64,000 bases of DNA, from the NCBI RefSeq assembly GCF_030035605.1, contig NZ_CP106736.1:3593001-3657000 (forward strand), given 5' to 3'. Numbering within the stretch: the stretch's first letter is position 1; each line of letters opens with the position of its first letter. A program made the position numbers and the translations under genes. Origin of the DNA: Silvimonas soli. GTDB lineage: Bacteria; Pseudomonadota; Gammaproteobacteria; Burkholderiales; Chitinibacteraceae. The notes beneath the pieces were generated by a model. That model was given only the letters and a program-made list of their open reading frames with translations. It did no database searches and had not been told where the DNA came from. Positions 14,500-21,831 of this stretch are shown piece after piece.

Positions 14500-16872
14500 A
14501 TGGTCCAGACAGCCAACATCCGCCGCGTCGCCGTTTTGGGCGCCGGGGTGATGGGCGCGCAGATTGCCGCTCACCTGGTGAACGCCGGTATCGACACCGT
14601 GCTTTTTGATTTGCCGGCCAAAGAGGGTGATGCCAACGGCATCGTCAAAAAGGCGATCGACAACCTGAAAAAGCTCAAGCCAGCGCCGTTTTCCAGCGCA
14701 GCTCGTGCCGAACATGTCGCCATGGCCAATTATGGTTCCGATCTGGAACGGCTGGCAGACTGCGATCTGATCATCGAAGCGATCGCCGAACGCCTGGACT
14801 GGAAGCTCGACCTTTACGCCAAAATTGCCCCGCATCTGGCACCACACGCCATTCTGGCAACCAATACTTCCGGCTTGTCGATTGGCAAGCTGGCTGAAGG
14901 CGTACCGGCAGAACTGCGTGATCGCTTCTGCGGTATTCACTTCTTTAACCCGCCGCGCTACATGTACCTGGTCGAGCTGATCCCGACTGCACATACCGCT
15001 GCCGCCCAACTGGACGCACTCGAATCCTTCCTGGTGACACGTCTGGGCAAAGGCGTGGTTCGCGCCAAAGATACGCCTAACTTCATTGCCAACCGCATCG
15101 GTGTGTTCTCCATGCTGGCAACGATTCATCACGCCGAACGCTTCGGCATCCGCTTTGATGTGGTCGATGACCTGACTGGCCCGCGTCTGGGTCGGCCCAA
15201 GTCCGCTACGTTCCGCACCGCTGATGTGGTGGGCCTGGATACCTTCGCGCATGTCGTGAAGACCATGACTGACAACCTGCCGAACGATCCGTGGCATGCC
15301 CATTACCAGGCACCGGCCTGGATGCAGGCACTGATCGAAAAGGGCGCGCTGGGCCAGAAAACCCGCGCCGGTATCTACAAGAAAGAAGGCCGTGATATTT
15401 TCGTGCTGGACCCAAAGGCCGGTGAGTATGTACCGTCGGGCCAGAAGGGTAGCGATGAAGTCAAAGCGATCTTGAAAATTGAAAACCCGGCAGAACGCGT
15501 AGCGGCATTGCGCGCCTCGGCCAACCCGGAAGCGCAATTCCTGTGGGCCTGCATGCGCGACGTGTGGCAATACATTGCCTACTGGCTGGGCGACATTGCC
15601 GGCAACGCCCGCGATGTGGACTTCGCCATTCGCTGGGGTTTCGGCTGGAAGCAAGGTCCGTTTGAAATGTGGCAAGCCGCCGGCTGGAAAGCCATCGCCG
15701 CCGCCATCAACGAAGATATCGCCGCTGGCAAAACCATGAGTTCGGCCGCATTGCCGGCTTGGGTGGCGCAACGTGATGGTGTGCATGCACCTGAAGGCAG
15801 CTACAGCGCCGCTGATAACAGCCTGAAGCCAGCGTCGAACCTGCCGGTGTATCAACGCCAGATTTATCCGCCCACTGTCTTCGGTGCCGCCGAGCCTGTT
15901 TATGGCGAAACCGTATTCGAGAACGACGGTGTGCGTATGTGGTTGCGCGCCGGCGACGACGTGCCGGTGCTCACCTTCAAGACCAAAGCGCATTGTGTGG
16001 GCGCCGCGGTGCTGGAAGGCGTGCAAAAGGCCGTCAAGATTGCCGAAGACCGCTTCCCCGGTCTGGTGATCTGGCATCCGGAAGCACCGTTCTCCGTTGG
16101 CGCCGATCTGGCCAGTATGGGTCCGGCCTTCATGACCGGCGACTTTGGCGCGATTGAAAACATGGTGCACGAGTTCCAGAAGACCTCGATGACCATTAAA
16201 TACAGCCAGGTGCCGGTGGTTGCTGCCGCACAAGGTTATGCGTTTGGTGGCGGTTGCGAGTTCCTGATGCACTCGGCGCGCGTAGTTGCTGCGCTCGAAA
16301 CCTACGTGGGTCTGGTGGAAGTGGGTGTTGGCCTGCTGCCAGCGGGCGGCGGTTGCAAAGAGTTTGCGCTGCGTGCCTCGCGTGAAGCCAAGGGCGGCGA
16401 CATCCTGGCCGTGCTCAAGGATTACTACATGGCGATGGCGATGGCCAAAGTCGGTACTTCAGCAGAAGAAGCCAAGGAAATCGGCTACCTGCGTGAGTCG
16501 GACATCATCGTCTTCAATGCGAACGAAATCCTGCACGTGGCGCAATCGCAAGTGCGCGCCCTGGCGGACAGCAACTACAAAGCGCCGGTCAAACCCAAAG
16601 CGTTTGCCGTGGCTGGCCGTACCGGTGCGGCAACGATTCGTGGCCAACTGGTGAACATGCTGGAAGGCGGTTTCATCTCCAAATACGACTACTTCATCGG
16701 CTGCCAGATTGCTGATGTCGTAACTGGGGGTGACGTCGATGCGGGCGCACTGGTGGATGAAGAGTGGATTCTCAAGCTGGAACGCGAACGCTTCATGGCC
16801 TTGCTGAAGAAGGGCAAGACCCAGGAGCGGATCATGTACATGCTGGAAAACAACAAGCCATTGCGTAACTGA
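14500..16872 (+). CDS. fadB: Fused 3-hydroxyacyl-CoA dehydrogenase / enoyl-CoA hydratase
   Basis: The 790-residue enzyme carries out the hydration and NAD-dependent oxidation steps of beta-oxidation. The dehydrogenase is N-terminal: NAD-binding GAGVMGAQIAAHL (14-26) and catalytic His147 in GIHFFNPP. A second dehydrogenase helical domain follows, and the crotonase-type hydratase is C-terminal (about 460-700), with the oxyanion-hole pattern AQGYAFGGGCEFLMHS. This domain order is reversed from E. coli FadB and matches the Bacillus FadN type. ATG 14500 begins at a natural Rossmann N-terminus, though its Shine-Dalgarno is weak. It lies between fadL and fadA on the same strand. Confidence 0.93.
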   Translation: MVQTANIRRVAVLGAGVMGAQIAAHLVNAGIDTVLFDLPAKEGDANGIVKKAIDNLKKLKPAPFSSAARAEHVAMANYGSDLERLADCDLIIEAIAERLDWKLDLYAKIAPHLAPHAILATNTSGLSIGKLAEGVPAELRDRFCGIHFFNPPRYMYLVELIPTAHTAAAQLDALESFLVTRLGKGVVRAKDTPNFIANRIGVFSMLATIHHAERFGIRFDVVDDLTGPRLGRPKSATFRTADVVGLDTFAHVVKTMTDNLPNDPWHAHYQAPAWMQALIEKGALGQKTRAGIYKKEGRDIFVLDPKAGEYVPSGQKGSDEVKAILKIENPAERVAALRASANPEAQFLWACMRDVWQYIAYWLGDIAGNARDVDFAIRWGFGWKQGPFEMWQAAGWKAIAAAINEDIAAGKTMSSAALPAWVAQRDGVHAPEGSYSAADNSLKPASNLPVYQRQIYPPTVFGAAEPVYGETVFENDGVRMWLRAGDDVPVLTFKTKAHCVGAAVLEGVQKAVKIAEDRFPGLVIWHPEAPFSVGADLASMGPAFMTGDFGAIENMVHEFQKTSMTIKYSQVPVVAAAQGYAFGGGCEFLMHSARVVAALETYVGLVEVGVGLLPAGGGCKEFALRASREAKGGDILAVLKDYYMAMAMAKVGTSAEEAKEIGYLRESDIIVFNANEILHVAQSQVRALADSNYKAPVKPKAFAVAGRTGAATIRGQLVNMLEGGFISKYDYFIGCQIADVVTGGDVDAGALVDEEWILKLERERFMALLKKGKTQERIMYMLENNKPLRN

Positions 16873-16901
16873 TTCGGTGACGCATTGAACAAGCACCACT
16901 T

Positions 16902-17069
16902 GTAGCCCGGATGAAGGCCGATTCTCGGCATAAACTCCAGCGGGAATCCGGGGTGGCTCAGGTTCACGTTGCCACTGTCTTGCCTTGAGAAGTTTTGCCA
17001 CGGGCTAAATTCTGGCTGACTTGTTTGCATGGCAATCCCGGAGTCCGCCTTCGGCTCCGTCCGGGCTAC
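16902..17069. repeat. REP/BIME-like inverted pair between fadB and fadA
   Basis: A GTAGCCCGGATGAAGG unit at 16902-16953 faces an inverted unit at 17033-17069 ending CCGGGCTAC. It lies in the 271-bp gap between the two fad genes, where it could stabilise or attenuate the upstream mRNA. Confidence 0.75.
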
Positions 17070-17143
17070 GAGTGGTACTGATTCACGAAATTGAAAACGC
17101 TGACTGTAACGGCCTAAACCGTTCGAATACTCAGGAGCTCACC

Positions 17144-18349
17144 ATGAGCAAACAGATTCAAGAAGCCTACATCGTCGCCGCCACGCGTACACCAGTGGGC
17201 AAAGCCCCGCGCGGGATGATGAAGAATGTCCGTCCGGACGACATGCTGGCTCACGTCATTCGTGGCGCGCTGGCACAAGTGCCGGGGCTGGACCCATCGC
17301 GTATCGAAGACGCCATTGTTGGTTGCGCCATGCCCGAAGCCGAGCAAGGCATGAACGTGGCACGGATTGGCGTGCTGCTGGCTGGCCTGCCCAACACCGT
17401 TGGCGGCGTCACCATCAACCGTTTCTGCTCGTCGGGTATCAACGCTGTGCAAATGGCGGCTGACCGCATTCGCACTGGCGAGGCCGACATCATGATCGCT
17501 GCCGGGACTGAAAGCATGTCCATGGTGCCGATGATGGGCAACAAGGTCGCGCTGAACCCGGAAATTTTTGCCAAGGATGAAAACCTGGGCATCGCTTTCG
17601 GCATGGGTCTGACCGCAGAAAAAGTAGCGCAGCAATGGCAAGTCAGCCGCGAAGACCAGGATGCCTTTGCCGTTGAATCACATCGCCGCGCGCTGGCTGC
17701 CATTGAAGGCGGCAAGTTCCGTGATGAAATCTCCCCGCTGGATGTGACCTACCGCGTGCCGAATCTGGCTACCGGTGAAGTCGAGCTGATCAGCAAGACC
17801 CTGACCACCGACGAAGGCCCGCGCCGTGATACCAGTCTGGAAGGGCTGGCCAAACTGAAGACCGTGTTCGCTGCCAAGGGCTCGGTCACTGCGGGTAACA
17901 GCTCGCAGATGTCAGACGGCGCGGGTGCGGTGATTCTGGTGTCCGAGCGCATCCTCAAGGAATACAACCTGACCCCGCTGGCGCGTTATGTGAGCTTTGC
18001 GGTGAAAGGCGTTCCGCCAGAAATCATGGGGATTGGCCCGAAAGAAGCCATCCCGGCCGCATTGCGCGCCGCTGGGTTGTCCAAAGATGATCTGGCCTGG
18101 ATCGAGCTGAACGAAGCCTTTGCTGCGCAAGCGCTGGCAGTGATGCGTGATCTGGGTCTGGACCCATCCAAAGTGAACCCGCAAGGTGGCGCGATTGCCT
18201 TGGGTCACCCGCTGGGCGCAACCGGTGCCATCCGTGCAGCTACCATCGTTCACGGCATGCGCCGTGAAGGCATGGCCGGGAAATACGGCATGGTCACCAT
18301 GTGTATCGGTACCGGGATGGGCGCCGCCGGCATCATCCAGTCGCTTTAA
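17144..18349 (+). CDS. fadA: Acetyl-CoA acyltransferase (3-ketoacyl-CoA thiolase)
   Basis: The 401-residue thiolase performs the final beta-oxidation step, cleaving 3-ketoacyl-CoA with CoA to release acetyl-CoA. The nucleophile is Cys95 in NRFCSSGINAV. His355 in GHPLGATGA and Cys387 in MCIGTGMGAA complete the active site. ATG 17144 has a CAGGAG Shine-Dalgarno. It sits downstream of the fused fadB-type gene and is followed by a strong terminator, making it the end of the fatty-acid cluster. Biosynthetic acetoacetyl-CoA thiolase (PhaA/AtoB) is the main alternative; the neighbours favour beta-oxidation. Confidence 0.93.
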   Translation: MSKQIQEAYIVAATRTPVGKAPRGMMKNVRPDDMLAHVIRGALAQVPGLDPSRIEDAIVGCAMPEAEQGMNVARIGVLLAGLPNTVGGVTINRFCSSGINAVQMAADRIRTGEADIMIAAGTESMSMVPMMGNKVALNPEIFAKDENLGIAFGMGLTAEKVAQQWQVSREDQDAFAVESHRRALAAIEGGKFRDEISPLDVTYRVPNLATGEVELISKTLTTDEGPRRDTSLEGLAKLKTVFAAKGSVTAGNSSQMSDGAGAVILVSERILKEYNLTPLARYVSFAVKGVPPEIMGIGPKEAIPAALRAAGLSKDDLAWIELNEAFAAQALAVMRDLGLDPSKVNPQGGAIALGHPLGATGAIRAATIVHGMRREGMAGKYGMVTMCIGTGMGAAGIIQSL

Positions 18350-18533
18350 GCCAAATACGAAAACGGGTGCGCCGGACTTGAGCGTTGTTCGCGCCATGCA
18401 GTTTCCCCTCGCTGGTCTATGCCCGCGTGAGGCTCTGCACGCCGCAATCTGGTTTGATACAACGTCGCTGGAGTCAGCCACCGGTTTTCGTCGCACCTCG
18501 TGTGCATTGTTTTCTTCACGCTCTGCCTTTTTT

Positions 18534-18563
18534 GCCCGCGGCTATCCACTGCGGGCTTTTTTT
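18534..18563 (+). terminator. Rho-independent terminator after fadA
   Basis: GCCCGC (18534-18539) pairs with GCGGGC (18551-18556) and is followed by seven T residues. It lies about 185 bp after the fadA stop. Confidence 0.8.
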
Positions 18564-18709
18564 ATCCAGAATTTATCCAGAATTTCCGGGTTTTCACGCA
18601 GTACATCAGAACAGGGGCAGCACCAAAGCCGCGATGCATATACAGGTCCACACGGATGCTCAATTGCACTCACAGCTTGGTCTGACTCCAATTAATGGAG
18701 AGATGCACC

Positions 18710-19300
18710 ATGAAGCTTAAACAATCCTGCATATTGGGTTTGACGCTGGCGGCCGCGCTGGCCTTGTCGGCAGCTGATGCACTGGCGCTGGAAATTGGCG
18801 GTCAGCCAGTGACCGACCACGCCGAGGTGGCCGGGCAGAATCTGCAACTGGACGGCGCGGGGATGCGCAAGAAGATCATTTTTGATGTGTACGTGGCTGC
18901 GCTATATAGCGTGAACAAAACCACTGACGCCAATGCCGTGATCAACGGTACGGCACCGCGCCGGATGGAACTGCGCATGATGCGCGGCGTTTCTGCATCG
19001 ACCATGCATGAATCATTTGTGGAAGGCCTCAAAGCCAACGTGAGTGAAGCCCAACTGGCCGCACTCAAGCCAAAAATTGGCGCGCTGGAAAAGATCTTCA
19101 ATGAAGTCAAAGCGGTAGAGAAGGGTGATTTGATCACCATGGACTTCATTCCAGGTCAGGGCACCAAGGTTAGCGTGCGCGGCAAAGTGTATCCGCTTAT
19201 TGCCGGTGATGACTTTTCTGCAGCCATGTTGTCGATCTGGCTTGGCCCCAAGCCAGTACAAGACAATTTGAAGGCAGCCCTGCTGGGTAAGCCAGACTGA
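18710..19300 (+). CDS. Secreted chalcone isomerase-like protein
   Basis: The 196-residue product starts with a Sec signal peptide (about residues 1-27, ending ADALA). A chalcone isomerase-like domain follows: GMRKKIIFDVYVAALY, the MELRMMRGVSASTMHESF segment, and a C-terminal SIWLGPKPVQDNLKAALLG. Bacterial members of this family are periplasmic and mostly uncharacterised; none of the plant flavonoid chemistry should be assumed, and some probably bind fatty acids. ATG 18710 has GGAG 9 bases upstream and gives a clean signal peptide. The gene is monocistronic, with terminators on both sides. Confidence 0.85.
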   Translation: MKLKQSCILGLTLAAALALSAADALALEIGGQPVTDHAEVAGQNLQLDGAGMRKKIIFDVYVAALYSVNKTTDANAVINGTAPRRMELRMMRGVSASTMHESFVEGLKANVSEAQLAALKPKIGALEKIFNEVKAVEKGDLITMDFIPGQGTKVSVRGKVYPLIAGDDFSAAMLSIWLGPKPVQDNLKAALLGKPD

Positions 19301-19322
19301 AAACGGGCGATCGTCACTCGCT

Positions 19323-19352
19323 AAAAAAGGAGGCCTGGAGCCTCCTTTTTTT
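19323..19352 (+). terminator. Rho-independent terminator after the chalcone isomerase-like gene
   Basis: AAAAAAGGAGG pairs with CCTCCTTTTTT around a short loop; seven T residues end it at 19352. The A-run on the left means it can also act in reverse. Confidence 0.88.
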
Positions 19353-19427
19353 ATGCTTTTCTTGATGCACGGCATTGGTGCCGGACATTGTTCAAACTTG
19401 TGCGTAGTGAGGTGTTTCACTTATTTG

Positions 19428-19442
19428 CGTAGTATTCCTACG
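19428..19442. promoter_or_regulatory. Operator-like palindrome CGTAG-N5-CTACG, site 1
   Basis: The 15-bp inverted repeat CGTAGTATTCCTACG stands in an AT-rich stretch. A related site occurs at 19551-19565 and a half site (GCGTAG) near 19402. Such paired sites are typical of dimeric regulators, for example of the NarL/LuxR type, but no regulator is assigned. Confidence 0.5.
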
Positions 19443-19517
19443 TCTCAGTTTGTTGGGTTTTTTACATTTTGCAACGCAATATAATATTGATTTATAAATG
19501 TATTTTATTCTATTTAT

Positions 19518-19540
19518 GTAACAATGCTTCATATTGTTAC
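19518..19540. promoter_or_regulatory. Palindrome GTAACAAT-N7-ATTGTTAC
   Basis: Perfect 8-bp arms (19518-19525 and 19533-19540) lie 11 bp upstream of the second CGTAG palindrome. It may be an operator or part of a promoter architecture for the small ORF at 19661. Confidence 0.5.
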
Positions 19541-19550
19541 GAAGTTATTA

Positions 19551-19565
19551 CGTAGTAATTCTACG
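19551..19565. promoter_or_regulatory. Operator-like palindrome CGTAG-N5-CTACG, site 2
   Basis: CGTAGTAATTCTACG repeats site 1 (19428-19442) with the same arms, 123 bp away. It lies about 95 bp upstream of the small ORF at 19661. Confidence 0.5.
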
Positions 19566-19660
19566 AAAATGCTTGCACCAGTTTTGTAGTGGATGTAGTA
19601 TTCAGTCATTCCAAGCAGCGCGCTTGACACCTGAAGTTTCAGATCATCAAGGAGATGGAA

Positions 19661-19756
19661 ATGCGTACCTTTATTCGAATTATAAAGAACGCCGAACGGG
19701 TTCAACGTCTGCTGGTCAAGTCTTACGGTTGGCAATTGACGCTGTGCCCGCGTTGA
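19661..19756 (+). CDS. Candidate 31-residue small protein
   Basis: ATG 19661 is preceded by AAGGAG at the ideal 6-base spacing and opens 31 codons to TGA. The peptide, MRTFIRIIKNAERVQRLLVK then SYGWQLTLCPR, is basic and could form an amphipathic helix. Its start loosely recalls the MRTLIRI opening of DUF1127 proteins, but the rest does not. Palindromes lie upstream, and hairpins plus a strong terminator lie downstream, so it seems to be an independent transcription unit. It could instead be an sRNA whose ORF is incidental. Confidence 0.45.
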   Translation: MRTFIRIIKNAERVQRLLVKSYGWQLTLCPR

Positions 19757-19767
19757 TTTGACAACCC

Positions 19768-19812
19768 TGTGCTTCGGCACAACATCGGTTTTAAGCTCTC
19801 CTAGGCTTAAAA
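19768..19812 (+). ncRNA. Two tandem hairpins downstream of the small ORF
   Basis: TGTGC-TTCG-GCACA (19768-19781) forms a stem capped by a UUCG tetraloop. It is followed by TTTTAAGC/GCTTAAAA (19789-19796 with 19805-19812), a perfect 8-bp stem. Together with the terminator at 19858 they suggest a structured RNA, either a free sRNA or the 3' untranslated region of the small ORF. Confidence 0.45.
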
Positions 19813-19857
19813 ACACGGCGCAAGCCGTTAGCTTTATCGACTCCTCCATCCTCTGAT

Positions 19858-19908
19858 GCCCGTGGAACATATCCGCCCCAAGCGGTTTATGTCCCGGGCT
19901 GTTTTTTT
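19858..19908 (+). terminator. Long hairpin terminator of the small transcription unit
   Basis: GCCCGTGGAACATATCCGC pairs imperfectly with GCGGTTTATGTCCCGGGC and is followed by G and seven T residues. There is no annotated gene just upstream except the 31-codon ORF, so it most likely ends that transcript. Confidence 0.65.
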
Positions 19909-20059
19909 GCCTGTAGCTCCCGCAACGGCGCATTTCTGGCCCGACCTTTCTGAATTCGCGCCACTTCGTTTCTTTTCCGGATATTTCGTACGGGTTTCGG
20001 TTCACCGCAGCCCGGCAGTTCGGTAAAGTAGCGGCTTGTTTTCAAGTCTTCGAAATTTC

Positions 20060-21829
20060 ATGCCATTGCTGTTGCGAATCTTGTGTTTGTGCCTGTCGGG
20101 GATGTTGCTCCGGCCCGCGTTCGCATCGGATTCTGAATCCCCGAAGATCAATAGCTACAAGATTGATATCACCGCGCCTGGCGACGTCAGCGATCTGCTC
20201 AAGTCCTATCTGGATATCTACAAGTGGCGTAGCCAGAAAAACCTGGCTGTCGATGAGCTGCAGGCTGCGGTGGAGCGCACGCCGCAAGATGTCACGTCTT
20301 TGCTCAGTACCGAGGGTTATTTCAAGCCCGAGGTCAATGCGCGTATCGCCCAGGAAGGCGACAGCTACCACGTATTCGTGACGGTGAATCCGGGCCCGCA
20401 AGTGCACGTGCGCAAGGTGGACCTGCGTTTGACCGGGGCGGTGAATGAAGACCCGGTCTATCGCGACGCCTTGCTGGCTCGACTCAAACGCAAACCGCCG
20501 CTGGCCGAGGGCACAGTCTTTACCCAAAGTAGCTGGGATCTTTATAAACGCGCGACGTTGAATGTCTTGCTGAGCCGCCGTTATGCGGGCGCACGCATTA
20601 CCGAAAGCGAAGCGCTGGTGTCGCCAGATGATGCCGTGGTCGATCTGACACTGGTGCTCGATAGCGGTCCGTATTACCACTATGGCGACGTGAATATCAA
20701 AGGCATGCAGCGTTATCCGGAAAAAATCGTGCGCGACCAGGTACATCTGGCGCCCGGTGCGGAATATCGCCGCTTTGAATTGTTGAACCTGCAAACCAAT
20801 CTGCAAGAGATGCCACAAATCGGCACTGCCGTGGTTGACGCCCAGCTCGACAACCAGCCGCCATACAACGCGCCCATCGAGATTGCGGTGCAGGAGGCGC
20901 CATTGCAAAAGCTGGGGCTATCTGCCGGTTACAGCACCAATACGCGCTATCGCGGGCAGCTGGATTATCGCTATAACAACGTCGCTGATATGGGGTGGGT
21001 ATCGACGACCAAAGCCGTGTATGAAGGGCTGGAGCAATCGTTCAATACCGAGCTGGCTTTCCCCAAACAGCCTGATGGTTACTATCACAAGATTTATTTC
21101 ACCGGTGAACACAGCATTGTGCAAAACCTGGATACGACGACCTATAAAGGTGGCGTTTCCCGCACGGTGAATGATCGCAATATCGATCGCACCTTGACCC
21201 TTGAATACCTCTCCGAACGTCGTGATGCGGGCGACGGTAATATTGATCGACCGCATTCGCTCTCGCTCAATTACCAGTGGATCCGTCGCGATCTGGATAA
21301 CCAGCGTGACCCGCACAAAGGCACGATCTGGCAGGTCGAAGGCGGCGGCGCGTCGGGTGCGTTGCTGTCGACCCAAACGTTTATCCGGCTGTACAGCAAG
21401 GGCGCTTTGTACTGGCCGGTGGGCGAAGAAGGAATCTTCATCGGGCGTCTGGAAGGCGGGGAGAACTTCTCGCGCAATCCGGCTGAAGTCCCGACCGACT
21501 GGCTGTTCCGGGCCGGTGGCTCGGGCAGCGTGCGCGGCTACGATTATCAAAGCCTGGGCGTGAAAGCCGACGATGGCACCATCAATCCGGGCCGCGTACT
21601 GGCGACGTCCAGTATCGAGTACCAGCACCCGGTTTATAAAGCCTGGCGTGGCGCCGTTTTTGCCGATTACGGCGACGCCGCTGATACCTGGCAAACCTGG
21701 CAGGGCCATACCGGCGTGGGCGTGGGCGCGCGCTGGATCAGCCCGGTGGGTTCGATCGGGGCCGATGTCGCTTATGGTGTAACCGATGCCCGGTGGCGCT
21801 TTCACTTTGCCATGGGGTTGGCGTTCTGA
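20060..21829 (+). CDS. tamA: Translocation and assembly module outer-membrane protein TamA
   Basis: The 589-residue product is an Omp85-family protein. After a signal peptide (MPLLLRILCLCLSGMLLRPA, cleaved after FA) come POTRA-type domains (about 35-255) and a 16-strand barrel. The family pattern FRAGGSGSVRGYDYQSLG lies at about 487, where the Omp85 RGY/F motif is expected. With TamB it helps insert certain outer-membrane proteins and has been linked to envelope lipid transport. ATG 20060 gives the natural signal peptide. A TTG at 20036 would add eight residues, and neither start has a strong Shine-Dalgarno. tamB follows after 2 bp, so they form an operon. Confidence 0.92.
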   Translation: MPLLLRILCLCLSGMLLRPAFASDSESPKINSYKIDITAPGDVSDLLKSYLDIYKWRSQKNLAVDELQAAVERTPQDVTSLLSTEGYFKPEVNARIAQEGDSYHVFVTVNPGPQVHVRKVDLRLTGAVNEDPVYRDALLARLKRKPPLAEGTVFTQSSWDLYKRATLNVLLSRRYAGARITESEALVSPDDAVVDLTLVLDSGPYYHYGDVNIKGMQRYPEKIVRDQVHLAPGAEYRRFELLNLQTNLQEMPQIGTAVVDAQLDNQPPYNAPIEIAVQEAPLQKLGLSAGYSTNTRYRGQLDYRYNNVADMGWVSTTKAVYEGLEQSFNTELAFPKQPDGYYHKIYFTGEHSIVQNLDTTTYKGGVSRTVNDRNIDRTLTLEYLSERRDAGDGNIDRPHSLSLNYQWIRRDLDNQRDPHKGTIWQVEGGGASGALLSTQTFIRLYSKGALYWPVGEEGIFIGRLEGGENFSRNPAEVPTDWLFRAGGSGSVRGYDYQSLGVKADDGTINPGRVLATSSIEYQHPVYKAWRGAVFADYGDAADTWQTWQGHTGVGVGARWISPVGSIGADVAYGVTDARWRFHFAMGLAF

Positions 21830-21831
21830 TC

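Noticed and set aside
14410..16272. 620-codon minus-strand frame opposite the fused beta-oxidation gene
   Set aside because: Shadow of the strongly supported plus-strand enzyme; composition is antisense-like and no domain is seen.
17115..17135. GTTCGAATAC resembling a tRNA T-loop
   Set aside because: No acceptor, anticodon or D arms can be folded around it; it is the 5' leader of fadA. No tRNA gene was found anywhere in the window.
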